NCBI GenBank assembly: GCA_947561585.1
Contig: CANNZV010001630.1
Coordinates: 148,976-212,975 of the forward strand
From: Caprella mutica
Lineage: Eukaryota; Arthropoda; Malacostraca; Amphipoda; Caprellidae
Length of the DNA stretch: 64,000 nt
Direction: 5' to 3'
Shown here: piece by piece, positions 38,150 through 50,600 of the stretch
Layout: each line of letters opens with the position of its first letter
Numbering within the stretch: the stretch's first letter is position 1
Made by a program: the position numbers and the translations under genes
The notes under the pieces: generated by a model
Seen by the model: the letters and a program-made list of their open reading frames with translations, nothing else
What the model was told of the DNA's origin: nothing
The model's database searches: none

Positions 38150-40051
38150 ATGTTTGACGATGCAAGACCAATAACAGACTGGCTTCCTATTACCAAAAAA
38201 GAAGTCGAAAAACGAGGCTGGGAAGAACTCGATGTCATTCTCATTTCAGGCGATGCCTATGTAGATCATCCTGCATTTGGTACGGCTGTTATTGGACGTA
38301 TCCTCGAAAGCGAAGGATTACGGATTGCTGTCGTTCCGCAACCCAATTGGACAGATGACCTTCGGGATTTTAAAAAAATGGGAGAACCCAAGCTCTTTTT
38401 TGGGATTACTTCTGGTTGCATGGATCCTATGGTCAATCATTATACAGCCTCTCGTCGCCGTCGTTCGACCGACGCATATACACCTGGAGGAGTAGCAGGT
38501 TTTCGACCTGATTACGCCACAAAAGTCTATTCCCAAATTCTAAAAAAGATTTACCCCGATGTGCCTATCCTTATCGGAGGTATAGAGGCATCTTTGCGTC
38601 GAGTGACGCACTACGATTATTGGGCAGACGAACTCTTTCCCAATATATTGCAAATGAGCGGGGCCGATATGTTGGTGTACGGAATGGGAGAATCGCCTTT
38701 GCGAGAAATTATTCGTTTATTACTAAAAGGTGTTCCTTTTTCTTCTATAACAACCGTTCCTCAAACCGCTATTTTGCGGGAGCGAGACGAAAAGATTCCA
38801 AGCAATAAAAATTGGGAAGATATTTGGCTCAATTCACATGAGAAGTGCCTGAAAGATAAAGTGGCTTTCGCCCAAAATTTTAAGCATGTTGAGCAAGAAT
38901 CCAATAAAGTGAATGCTTCACGGATTTTACAAAAAACAGGCGATTATAATTTAATCATCAATCCGCCATATCCACCAATGACCGAGTCGGAAATTGACGG
39001 TTCTTTTGATATGCCTTATACTCGAATGCCGCATCCCAAGTACAAAAAAAGAGGCTCGATTCCTGCTTATGAAATGATTCGCTTTTCTATCAATATGCAC
39101 CGAGGATGTTTTGGAGGTTGTAGCTTCTGTACCATCTCCGCACACCAAGGCAAGTTTATAGCGAGTCGTTCCGAAGAGTCTATCCTCAAAGAAGTAGAGC
39201 AAGTAACGAATATGCCTGATTTCAAAGGCTATATTAGTGATTTGGGTGGGCCATCTGCCAATATGTACAAGATGAAAGGCAAGGTGCAATCTATTTGCGA
39301 CCGTTGTGTGAGTCCTTCTTGTATACATCCAGTTGTATGTAGCAATTTGGATACGAGTCATAAACCCATGACTCAATTGTACAAAAAAGTTGATGCACAT
39401 CCAAAGGTCAAAAAAGCCTTTGTTGGAAGTGGGATTCGATATGATTTGCTAGTCGATGATTATAATAAAAACAACGATGGTAGCCTCGATGAGTACATGG
39501 AACAACTCGTGACTTGTCATGTAAGTGGTCGACTAAAAGTTGCCCCAGAACATACTTCTGACAACACACTCAAGGTCATGCGAAAACCTTCTTTTAAGCA
39601 TTTTCATGAGTTCAAAAAGAAATACGATTTTTACAATAAAAAGCATGGACTCAATCAACCTTTGATTCCTTACTTTATAAGTAGTCATCCAGGTTCCGAA
39701 ATGGAAGACATGGCAAATCTAGCAGCCGAAACGAAAGCTATGGGTTTCAAACTAGAGCAAGTACAAGATTTTACGCCGACTCCGATGACGGTTGCTACTA
39801 TTATTTATTATACAGGAGTACATCCCTATACACTCAAACCTGTCTATGCACCTCGCACGCCTCGCGAGAAAAAACAGCAACATCTTTTCTTCTTTTGGCA
39901 CAAAAAAGAAAATTACCAAACTATCCGAGACAAGCTCAAAAGCATAGGACGAGACGATTTAATAGATAAATTAATTGGGGAGAAAAAACGAGCCAATAAG
40001 CAAAATTTTATCAAAAAGAAACGTCAAAAAAACTTTAGAAATAAGAAATAA
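38150..40051 (+). CDS. ygiQ: YgiQ-family radical SAM protein
   Basis: 633 residues. Begins RPITDWLPITKKEVEKRGWE, typical of YgiQ (UPF0313), and carries the radical-SAM cluster motif CFGGCSFC (CX3CX2C) near residue 325. Additional cysteines (CDRCVSPSCIHPVVC) and the HPGSEMEDM segment are family features. It uses a 4Fe-4S cluster and SAM for a reaction not yet established. The very basic C-terminal tail (KKRQKNFRNKK) may bind nucleic acid. Monocistronic; its stop is followed closely by a MITE-like element. Confidence 0.9.
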   Translation: MFDDARPITDWLPITKKEVEKRGWEELDVILISGDAYVDHPAFGTAVIGRILESEGLRIAVVPQPNWTDDLRDFKKMGEPKLFFGITSGCMDPMVNHYTASRRRRSTDAYTPGGVAGFRPDYATKVYSQILKKIYPDVPILIGGIEASLRRVTHYDYWADELFPNILQMSGADMLVYGMGESPLREIIRLLLKGVPFSSITTVPQTAILRERDEKIPSNKNWEDIWLNSHEKCLKDKVAFAQNFKHVEQESNKVNASRILQKTGDYNLIINPPYPPMTESEIDGSFDMPYTRMPHPKYKKRGSIPAYEMIRFSINMHRGCFGGCSFCTISAHQGKFIASRSEESILKEVEQVTNMPDFKGYISDLGGPSANMYKMKGKVQSICDRCVSPSCIHPVVCSNLDTSHKPMTQLYKKVDAHPKVKKAFVGSGIRYDLLVDDYNKNNDGSLDEYMEQLVTCHVSGRLKVAPEHTSDNTLKVMRKPSFKHFHEFKKKYDFYNKKHGLNQPLIPYFISSHPGSEMEDMANLAAETKAMGFKLEQVQDFTPTPMTVATIIYYTGVHPYTLKPVYAPRTPREKKQQHLFFFWHKKENYQTIRDKLKSIGRDDLIDKLIGEKKRANKQNFIKKKRQKNFRNKK

Positions 40052-40056
40052 GCACT

Positions 40057-40225
40057 TTACTTAGTAACGATCAAATAATAACTACACCGCATTTAGCTTA
40101 TGTTATTTTGCCCTACTACTGCGTTAAAAAGCCTCGATATAGCCAGCTATGCCTACTTTTTTTGCCTTGTATTAGAACAAACTAACTATTTCTAAATGTC
40201 GGACTTATTTTTCGGTCGTTACTTA
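40057..40225. repeat. MITE-like long inverted repeat, copy 1
   Basis: Left arm 40057-40079 (TTACTTAGTAACGA) pairs imperfectly with the right arm around 40207-40230, and more pairs lie inside. The centre (40123-40180) holds a core containing CTATGCCTACTTTTTTTGCC that recurs at 55092-55150. The right end runs into the IS630-type element, which seems to have landed at its edge. No gene inside. Confidence 0.7.
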
Positions 40226-40270
40226 AGTAATTGGTCAAATTAAATTGAATAAAATTATTATCTTTCGGCC

Positions 40271-40750
40271 ATGGGAAGAAAGAAAAAATATTTATCATTT
40301 ACGGAAGATCAAAGAGAAGCACTTTATAAAGGTTATCGAAAAGGCACTAGCCATGATTTCCGTATACGTTGTCACTGCTTACTTTTAAGCAGTGAAGGAA
40401 AAACAATAGAGGAATTAAGCGTTTTTGCAAAAGTAGGACGCAATACAATATCTAGTTGGTTTAGTCGCTACAAATCCGAAGGTATTGAAGGTTTAAAAAT
40501 CAAAAAAGGTCGAGGAAGAAAACCTAAACTTGATTTGAATAACACTCAACACGTAAAGCAAGTACAAAAGAGTCTTGCTAAAGAGAATCGAAATTTGAAA
40601 CAATTGCGCCAAGATATAGAAAGCGAAATAGGCACGACTGTAAGCGACTCGACATTACGTCGTTTTTTAAAAGTCTTGATTACCGATACAGACGCTTCAG
40701 AAAATGCCTCAAATCCAAACAAGATCCAGGGCAGATGGCTGAAAAAGTAG
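40271..40750 (+). CDS. IS630 transposase OrfA (HTH, DNA binding)
   Basis: 159 residues. Helix-turn-helix region with LSVFAKVGRNTISSWFSRYKSEGIEGLKIK, typical of IS630/Tc1 transposase N-termini, then a basic linker. It binds the terminal repeats. The frame ends in TAG just after GAAAAAG, where OrfB continues in the -1 frame, so a fused transposase by -1 slippage is likely. No ATG competitor was preferred: the ATG at 40271 lies 24 nt inside the left repeat. Confidence 0.85.
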   Translation: MGRKKKYLSFTEDQREALYKGYRKGTSHDFRIRCHCLLLSSEGKTIEELSVFAKVGRNTISSWFSRYKSEGIEGLKIKKGRGRKPKLDLNNTQHVKQVQKSLAKENRNLKQLRQDIESEIGTTVSDSTLRRFLKVLITDTDASENASNPNKIQGRWLKK

Positions 40751-41307
40751 ATAAAATGTGCCAATTATGGCAATTACAATCTGCTGAATTCATTGATTTG
40801 TATTTCGGAGATGAATGCGGTTTTCAATTAGTTCCTAATTTACCATACGGTTGGCAAAAAAAGGGAGAATACGTACGCATACTTCCTAGAAAAGGCAAAA
40901 ATCTAAGTGTTTTCGGTTTGCTTTCTACTAAGAATCATTTAGTGTCTTATCCTACAGAAGAAAGAACCAATGCTGATTTTATTATTAAGTCATTGGATGA
41001 TTTTTCTAGTAAAATAAAAAAAATAACCGTTTTGATTTTAGATAATGCTCCTATTCATAAATCTAAATCTATGATGCAAAAAAGGGCGGAATGGGAAGAA
41101 AAAGGATTATTTATTTTCTTCTTACCCAAATATGCTCCTCATCTAAATCGGATTGAGACCTTGTGGAGAAAAATCAAATATGAATGGATTAAACCAAAAG
41201 ATTATCACTCCTGGAAGACTTTTACTCGTGCTATCAAAAACATCCTAACCTCTTTTGGTTCGGATTTATATAATATAAATTTCAGTACGCCTTTTTATGC
41301 AATTTAA
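40735..41307 (+). CDS. IS630 transposase OrfB (DDE catalytic domain)
   Basis: 190 residues in the -1 frame relative to OrfA. The catalytic acidic residues fit DDE_3: Asp in LYFGDECGF, Asp in ITVLILDNAPIHKS, and Glu in PHLNRIETLWRKIKYE. It ends inside the right terminal repeat. Overlap with OrfA is 16 nt. The frame looks intact, so the element may be active if slippage occurs. Confidence 0.88.
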   Translation: MAEKVDKMCQLWQLQSAEFIDLYFGDECGFQLVPNLPYGWQKKGEYVRILPRKGKNLSVFGLLSTKNHLVSYPTEERTNADFIIKSLDDFSSKIKKITVLILDNAPIHKSKSMMQKRAEWEEKGLFIFFLPKYAPHLNRIETLWRKIKYEWIKPKDYHSWKTFTRAIKNILTSFGSDLYNINFSTPFYAI

Positions 41308-41351
41308 TTTGACGTACTACTTAGTATAGAATTAAAACTGTAAAAAGCTAA

Positions 41352-41378
41352 AAAAAACAGACATTTCGGCTGTTTTTT
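41352..41378 (+). terminator. terminator after the IS element
   Basis: Stem AAAAAACAG with CTGTTTTTT around a 9-nt loop, followed by T residues. It would stop transcripts from the transposase or ygiQ before the giant adhesin gene. Confidence 0.6.
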
Positions 41379-41602
41379 TATTAAAAATAGCCTTCAATCC
41401 TTACATTAGAGTTTTCTTAGAGAAGAAATATTTTTTTCACTAAGAAATAACTCTCTACTTTTCCTTAAGCTCAATCTTAAATTATTGCCTTTCTTCTTGA
41501 AAGCTGTGGCTTTGTATTATCAATTTTAGTATAAAACAAACCATAAAAGTCTATTTATAAAAATAAAAAAGACATTCAAATTCTGTCAATAAAATATACA
41601 CT

Positions 41603-44600
41603 ATGTATTCAATTATACACGCTTGTAAACAAAATAAAAGTTTGCTTTTTAGCAGTGCTAAAACCTTTTTGACTTTTCTATTATTCATTATAGTTCAAAA
41701 TAGTTATGGACAATGTCCAGGAACGGCTGATTGTGCCGTTTGCAATGGTCAAGCTACAGTATCTGGTGTTGTAGGAGCAACGGTCAATACTGGTGTATCC
41801 AATGTAGGAGGTACAGTAACGCCTGGAGCGCAAGGGGTTGGTTCTCCTATAGAACTAACTGCAACGGGTTGTGGTGCTATCAGTTTGACACTAACTGTTG
41901 ATTTTACTTGGCAGACAGGATTTAATTCTAATTGGATTCATGGGATTGCTTTTTCCAATTCTCCTGGTTGGTCAGCGGCACAAGGGAACAATCCTGGAGG
42001 TGGATGGCTATTTCAAAATAGTATAGTAGGTTGCTGTTCAAGTGCAGCTTATGGAGCAGGATTTTATTTTGATGGAACAGGACAAACTTCCAACTGTTGT
42101 GGAGGGGCTACTCCAGGAGATGCTAGTGACAATTGGGGCGTTTTTTGCACATCAGGATGTCCAAGTTTTTCGTTTGCATTGGAATTTTGTCCTATAGCTG
42201 GAGGTACAGTAACTGAGGCGGTTACTTTTACTATTACAGATGATGGAGAAACAGGAGATTGGCAATTACCATCAGGTTGTGTTTTTGACTTGACAATTCC
42301 TGTCACCATCAATGCAGCAGGAACTTCACTTCCCGAATCAGGTATTATAGATGGTGTTTGTGCAGGAGAGATGGTTTTATTAGATGCAGGGGCAGGTTGT
42401 TTTGATTATCAATGGTCGGATGGACAAGCGGGGCCCATTATTCAAGTAGCTCCTACAGAAAATACAACTTACTGTGTAACGGCATCTAGTGGGGTTGGTT
42501 GCCAGACTGTTGCTTGTGTAGATGTATTGACAATGGAATGTTGTGATGCTGCTGCAGGAAGTGTAGCAGTCAATCCGCCAAACCCTTGCCCAGGCTCGAT
42601 GATCAATGTAAGTTCCTCAGGATATAGTACAAATCCAGCTAATACTCAAACCGTCTTTTTAACAGATGATGCAGGGAATATTATAGATGTATCTTTTTCC
42701 GATTCGGGTACTTTTACTTTGCCACCAAACTGTGCAAATTATACGGCTTACGCCTATAACTTTGCATCAGGAGCACAATTCCCACTTACAGGCTTCAATA
42801 TTTCTTCTTTTGATTGTATACTTGCTTGTTGCGATTTGGTTGAAATTCCAGTGATGGCTGTGGATATGGTTGCACCTATGTTTCCGAGCGGACCACCAAA
42901 TATCAATGTAACTTGCCCAACAGAAGTGCCTCCATTGGATGTACTCCAATGGACAGATAATTGCGACATCGCTGGAACGGTACCAGGAATAGAGAGTGGA
43001 AGTTCAGACAATTGTAGTGGAGGAATGATAACTAGAACTTGGGAATACACCGATATGTGTGGCAATCTAGGACAATACATTCAAATTATCACAATAGACC
43101 CTGTACCTCCTGCAATGTTCCTCAATCCTCCAGCGGATGTCAATATGGTTTGTGGCGACCCAATGCCTCCATTGATGGATTTGCAATACGACAATATGGT
43201 AGCAGGAGCTTGTGCCGATTCTGGTCTATTACCAGGTTCTATGGACGACCAATCTGATCCATGTACTGGAGGAACGATTACGTATACTTGGGCAGGAGTC
43301 GATATTTGCGGAAATAACTTAATGCACGTTCAAACCATAACAGTACAACCAGCTCAACCCGCCATGTTTGTCAATCCGCCACCAGATATGATGATAACTT
43401 GTGGTGAGCCTTTACCTCCGCTTTTGGATTTACAATACGATAATAACTTACCCGGAACTTGTAATATTACAGGAATAATTTCTGGTGTGGAATCAGGAAT
43501 AGTAGATGCCTGTGGCGGAATGATAACTAGAACTTGGTCTGGCTTAGATGATTGTGGAAATACACTCAATTATACTCAAAATATAACCGTACAACCGGCC
43601 CCGCCTGCAATCTTTACGAACCCTCCATTCGATATGGTCATCGAATGTGGCGACCCTTTGCCTCCGCTCGATGATTTGACTTTTGATAATCAAATACCAG
43701 GAGATTGTTCCAATATAGGAACTGTAGTAGGAACTCAATCGGGACTAGAAGATCCTTGTGGAAGTGTAGTCATGTATACCTGGATAGGAGTCGATAATTG
43801 CGGCAATCCACTCAATTATACACAAACCATAACAGTAAATCCTGCACCACCTGCTCAGTTTGTGAACCTACCATTCGATGAAGTCATCGAATGTGGCGAC
43901 CCTTTGCCTCCACTCGACGATTTGATTTTTGATAATAATGTGATAGGAGGATGCGCCAATACAGGTTCTATAGTAGGAACTCAATCAGGCATGGAAGATC
44001 CTTGCGGAAGTGTTATTATGTATACATGGGCAGGAGTCGATAATTGTGGCAATTCACTCAATCATACGCAAACCATAACTATAAATCCTGCACCACCAGC
44101 TCAATTTGTCAATTTACCATTTGATGATTTCATCGTTTGTGGTGATCCAATGCCTGCTCTCGACCCATTGACTTTTGATAATGGCCTGATTGGCGGATGC
44201 CAAAATACAGGACAAGTACCAGGCAGCCAATCGGGTTTTGTAGATGCTTGTGGCGGAGAAATTCAATATATATGGTCAGGAATCGATAATTGTGGCAATC
44301 CACTCAATCATACCCAAACTATAACAATAGATCCTGCGCCACCAGCAACCTTTATGAATCCACCAGCCGACGAATTTATCGATTGCGGGGATCCATTGCC
44401 AGCCTTACAATCGCTTACTTTTGACAATGGCTTGATTGGGGATTGTCAGAACACAGGGCAAATTGCACCAATTCAATCAGGTTTTGTAGACCCTTGTGCT
44501 GGAGGAACATTTCAATACATTTGGTCAGGTATTGATAATTGTGGTAATCTAGTTGAGCATACTCAACTAATAGAAGTCTCTCCTGCGCCACCCGCCATGT

Positions 44601-47600
44601 TTGTCAATCCACCTACTGACATGGTATTGACTTGTGATCAGCCTTTACCTCCAATTTTGCCTTTAGCCTTTGATAATGGCTTGTTTGGCGATTGCCAAAA
44701 TACAGGCTTTGTAGATGGCATTCAGCAAGGAGCTGTCGATCCATGTACAGGTGGAACAATTGTCTATTCTTGGATTGGAACAGACAATTGTGGTAACTTA
44801 TTAGAGCATAGCCAAACATTAGATGTTTCGCCTGCTCCCATTCCAATGATAGTCAATCCGCCTTTAGATATTACTATTAATTGTGGTGATCCATTACCAC
44901 CATTACTCGATTTGTTATATGATAATAATGCTTTTGGTCTTTGCCAAATAACGGGATTTGTTCCTGGCGTTCAGCAAGGTTTTGTCGATCCTTGTTTTGG
45001 TGGAACAATTGTGTATGCTTGGGATGGATTTGATGATTGTGGAAACAGTTTTTCACACTTGCAAAACATAGAGGTGCTTCCCGCACCTCCAGCTATGCTC
45101 GTCAATCTACCATTTGATATTACCGTTAATTGCGGCGATCCTTTGCCACCACCACTTGATTTACAATTTACCAATAGTTTGCTAGGAGAATGTGAGAACA
45201 CAGGATTTATTTCAGGTATCGAAGATGGTTTTGTGGATCCATGTACTGGAGGTTTACTTTTATACATTTGGGATGGATTTGATAATTGTGGTAACTCCTT
45301 GACTTATACACAAAACATAACGGTACAGCCACCACCACCACCAAGTTTCTTATTTGTACCACCAGATATAACCGTTGAATGCACGGGAATACCGCCTCAA
45401 GAAGATTTGGTTTTCGATAATGGAGCTTTTGATTTATGTAATATTACTGGAACAGTACAAGGTTTTGAGATAGATGATTATGGCGATTGTCCTCGAAATA
45501 TTCAGCGCATTTGGGAATACGAAGACCCTTGTACTGGAGCTTTTATTATGGCAGTTCAAAATGTATTGGTCGATGACTTTGTTCCACCAATCATAGATTT
45601 CCCACCACCAGATATTACCGTTTGTAGCGAAGACGATTTACCTTTTCCAGAAGAATTATCATGGTTTGATAATTGTGCTTTAGGAGGATTTGTACTTTCG
45701 GAAGATATACCTGCTGCGCCAGGTATTATCACAAGAGTTTGGACTGTGGTCGATGATTGTGGAAACAATGCTATTCAACAGCAGTTGATAACGATAAGCG
45801 AAGCTCAAGGAGTAGAGATACAAGGACTGCCAACTATTTGTGAAGGAGATTTTAGTCAACTAGAAGTAATAGGCGGTAATTTTATAGACTATCAATGGAG
45901 TACAGGAGAATTTGATCCTGTTATTTTTGCAACCATAGAAGATACTTATATGGTTACTGTGACGAATGAATTTGGCTGTACAGGAACAGCTTCTTTTATG
46001 GTAGAAACGAATGATCCTCCTGTAGCGGTTATTGATGGTATAACACTTATTTGTAGTGGCGAAAATACAACGCTCACAGCAAGTGGTGGAGTCAATTACC
46101 AATGGTCAAACGGATCTATGACTCCAAGTATCACAGTGACCGACCCTGATACATACACTGTTTTGGTCGTAGATGCGGTAGGCTGTTCGGCAGCTGAGCA
46201 AGTTACGGTCGAAGAAGCAGAAGCTCCAATCGTAACAATAGATGGCGATGCCAATATTTGTGAAGGAGAAACCAGTACTATAACAGCAACGGGAGATGGT
46301 TCTTTTGTTTGGTCTACGGGCGAAACGGGAGATATTATTTCAACAGAATTAGGAGGAGACTATATCGTTACCGTAAGCAATGCTACAGGTTGTTCGACCA
46401 CGGCAAGTTTTACGGTTGATGCCAGTGCCAATCCAACGCCAAGTATTACAGGTAACTTAGCTATTTGCGAAGGTGCTTCTACTATGCTCGACGCAGGAGG
46501 AGGTTTTGATATCTATAGCTGGTCGGATGGAACATCCAACCAAACCTTAGAGGTAACGACAACAGGAACTTATTCTGTAACCGTCACAAATACGAACGGT
46601 TGTACAGGCACGACTCAAGCCAATGTTATTTCTAGTCCAAATCCAACTGTTACAATTGCGGGTTCGGAAACCTTCTGTTCAGGAAATTCAACCACACTCG
46701 ATGCAGGAAGCGGCTTTAGCACTTATGCTTGGTCCAATGGAATGAGTAACCAAACTATTATGGTTTCGGCAAGTGGAGATTTTACCGTTACCGTAACGGA
46801 TATGAATGGCTGTACAGGGACAAATATGATTTCGGTGAGTGAAAGTACTTCGCTAGAACCTGTTATTTCTGGAGAACCTTCTTTTTGTGAAGGAGAAAGC
46901 ACAACCCTAGATGTAGGAAGCGGTTTTGCAAGCTACGCATGGTCTGATGGCTCCGACCAACAAACGATTTCGCCTAGTATGGGCGGAATGTTTTCGGTTA
47001 CGGTAACAGATGCTTCTGGATGTAGTGGAACAACCGAAATAAATGTTACCCAAAATCCTAATCCTAGTATTGACCTCGGTATGACTCAATCTATTTGTGA
47101 TGGAGAAAACGCCACTTTGAATGCAGGAACTGGTTTTGCCAATTACATTTGGTCGAATGGTACATTCAACCAAACGCTTGAAGTTGGTACACCTGATACT
47201 TATAGTGTTACCGTTACCGACGGAAATGGCTGTACAGGAACGGACGACGTTTTAGTCAATACAAGTTCGGCTACGCCGCCAACGATTACAGGTACGCTCA
47301 ATTTTTGTACAGGCAATTCAACCGCTATAGATGCAGGTTCGGGATATGCCAATTACCTTTGGTCAAATGGAGAAACGACTCAAAATATCACTGTTAATAC
47401 TGGCGGAACATTTATTGTTACCGTGACAGATGCGGGCGGATGTACTGCAACCGACCAAGTAGTGGTAGAAGAAAATACGATTACAGAACCAACGATTACA
47501 GGAATAACTAATATTTGTAGTGGAGAAGCAGCTAATCTCGATGCTGGAGTTTATGATATGTATACTTGGTCGAGTGGCGAAACGACTCAAAACATCAGTC

Positions 47601-50600
47601 CTACAAGTGGCGGTATGTATACCGTTACAGTAAGCAATGCTGCAAACTGTACCGCAACGGCTAGTATTATGGTAGAGGAATCCCCTAATCCTGCCCCAAC
47701 TATTACAGGCGATGCTGCTTTTTGTGCAGGAGAAGTAGCAGTTATTGATGCAGGTGTTTTTGATAGCTATATTTGGTCTAATAACAATACCAACCAAAGT
47801 ATAAATGTAACTCAAGGCGGAACATACACGGTGACTGTAAGTAATTCGAATGGCTGTACAGGTACGGCTGAATTTGAAGTGGAAGAAAGCTCTGCTCCTA
47901 CACCAGCTATTACAGGAATATTAGATTTTTGTGATGGAGAAGACACTCAATTAGATGCAGGAAGCGGTTTTGATTCTTATAGTTGGTCAAACGGTTCGAC
48001 CGAACAAACGACAGTAGCGGATGCAACTGGATTTTATACGGTAACAGTCAGCAATACAACAGGCTGTACCGCAACGGCAGAAGTTTCCGTTACAGAAAAT
48101 ACTCCAACAGCCGTAAGTATTACAGGTTCTCCAACATTTTGTACGGGTTCTTCGACCTTGTTGGGAGTGGATGGAACTTTTGCCTCTTACGAATGGTCGA
48201 GTGGCGAAACAACGGCTTCGATAGTCGTCAATACATCGGAAACCATTACCGTAACGGTTACAGATATCAATGGTTGTCAAGCAGACAATCAAGTTGATGT
48301 AATCGAAAGTACGGCGCTCATGCCTGTTATTACAGGAGTTCCCGAATTTTGTGAAGGGAACACCACCACCTTGGATGCCGGTGCTGGTTTCGAAAACTAT
48401 ATTTGGTCTACAGGAGCGACTACACAAGATATAGAAGTGGCGACAACGGGAACGTATTCTGTTACGGTTTCGGATGCGAGTGGATGTAGCGGAACGGCGT
48501 TGGTCATGGTACAAGAAATTAGTTCTTTGATGCCAACAATAGAAGGCACTCCTTCTTTCTGCCCAGGCGAATCAACAACACTAAATGTTGCTGCAGGATT
48601 TGAAACCTATACTTGGTCAGAAGGTTCAGACAATAATTCTATTTCTATCAATATGCCTGGTTTATACGAAATCACAGTAAGCGATGCGAATGGCTGTACA
48701 GGAACAACGTCTATTATGGTCGTAGAAAATCCAAATCCAGAAGTAGACTTAGGAGAAGACCAAACCATTTGTATTGGAGAGAGTTCGATTCTTGTTCCTG
48801 AAGGTATGTTCTTTTCTTACGAATGGTCGGATGGAAGCAATAATGCTAGTATTTCTATCTCAGATTCGGATACCTATACTTTGACGGTTACCGATGCCAA
48901 CAATTGTACAGGAACAGACGAAATGCTTTTGAGTGTAATAGATTTGGATGATCCAACTATCTTTGGAATGACGAGTTATTGTTTTGGCGAAAGCTCTACA
49001 TTAGATGCAGGAGCTGGCTATGATAATTATTTGTGGTCATCAGGACAGACGACTCAGACGATAGTTGCCAATGGCTCGGAAGTTTACTCCGTTACCGTTT
49101 CCAATACGATAGGCTGTTCCGAAAACACGTCGGTTGTTACCAACGAAATAACAGAAGTTTCGGTAAGTATTAGCGGAAGTTCGACTTTCTGTACAGGAAC
49201 AATGGCAACACTGAATGCAGGCGATGGTTTTGATACTTACTTATGGTCAAATGGCGAAACGACCCAAACCATAGAAGTTTCTTCGGAAGACAATTATATG
49301 GTTACGGTAACAACCGTCGAAGGTTGTGAAGGAAACGACGCTTTGCTCGTAATCGAAAGCGACCAACTAGAACCCAATATTGTCGGAACATTGGAATTCT
49401 GTGCAGAAGAAACGAGCGTTTTGGATGCAGGTTCGGGTTTTGATAGCTATTTATGGTCAAATGGAGAAAGTACTCAAACAATAGAAGTAAATAATTCGGA
49501 CGATTATGCAGTAACGGTTTCAGATGCATCTGGTTGTACAGGCGAAACGCAAGTGACCACGAACCAAAATGAAGTTTTATCAACTAATATTTCTGGTATT
49601 CTCGAATTTTGTGATGGCGAAATGACGACACTTGATGCTGGCTCTGGTTTCGATAATTATTTATGGTCGAATGGCGAAACCACCCAAACGATAGAAGTAG
49701 ATGATTCGGACGATTATTCGGTAACGGTTTCCAATGCGCTCGGTTGCGAAGCTATCGCTTCGGCAACTACAAACGAGATACAAGAATTGACGGTCGAAAT
49801 TAGCGGAAGCTTATCATTCTGTACAGGCTTCTCGACGATGCTGGATGCAGGCGATGGCTATGCTACGTACACTTGGTCGAATGGCGAGATGACGCAAAGT
49901 ATAGAAGTGAGTGACTCGGATGATTATTCCGTAACGGTAACGACAGCAAGTGGCTGTTCGGGAGAAGCAATGGTTTCTACCACCGAAAGCACCGCATTGA
50001 GTCCAACTATCGTTGGCACAACTTTGATTTGTGAAGGCGACCTAACAACGCTCGATGCAGGAACAAGTTTTGAAACCTATATTTGGTCTACAGGAGCAAC
50101 TACTCCTACGATTGATGTTACAGATGCGGGAATGTATAGTGTAACGGTTTCTGCGAATGGCTGCGAAGGCGAAACAGAAACGGCTGTTGCTGTAGAAATG
50201 CCTCCTGTTGCAGGATTGGCATCTAATACCGACCAATGCGAAGGAGACGATAGTCCAATAGAATTGAGTGAATTATTGACTGGAGCGGATGCAGGAGGTA
50301 CTTGGTCTGAACCCGTTTCTACGGGAGCATTGAGTACTTCTACAGGGACTTTTGATCCATTGTTTTTACCAGCAGATACCTATAGTTTTGAATATACTGT
50401 TGAAGCGGCTGATGTTTGTCCAGATGCAAGTGTTGCTCTAGAAGTGGAAATTTTACCTTTACCTACGATACAAATAAGTGGTGTGCAAGAATTGACTTGT
50501 GCCGACAATCAAGGCGATTTGTCTGCTATGGGTTCTACTGCGGGAGTAACTTATTTATGGACAACAAATGACGGCGCAATTGTAAGTGATGAAACCCAAG

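Larger units (their letters stand above)
40226..41321. mobile_element. IS630-type insertion sequence
   Basis: About 1.1 kb. Terminal inverted repeats at 40226-40247 and 41300-41321 match over 22 bp with three mismatches (inner part GTCAAATTAAATTG is identical). TA dinucleotides flank both ends, the target used by the IS630/Tc1 group. It contains two overlapping transposase frames. Confidence 0.85.

Noticed and set aside
47363..48514. Minus-strand Cys/Ile-rich frames inside the giant gene
   Set aside because: Antisense shadows of the repeat units; the + frame is continuous for 3628 residues.
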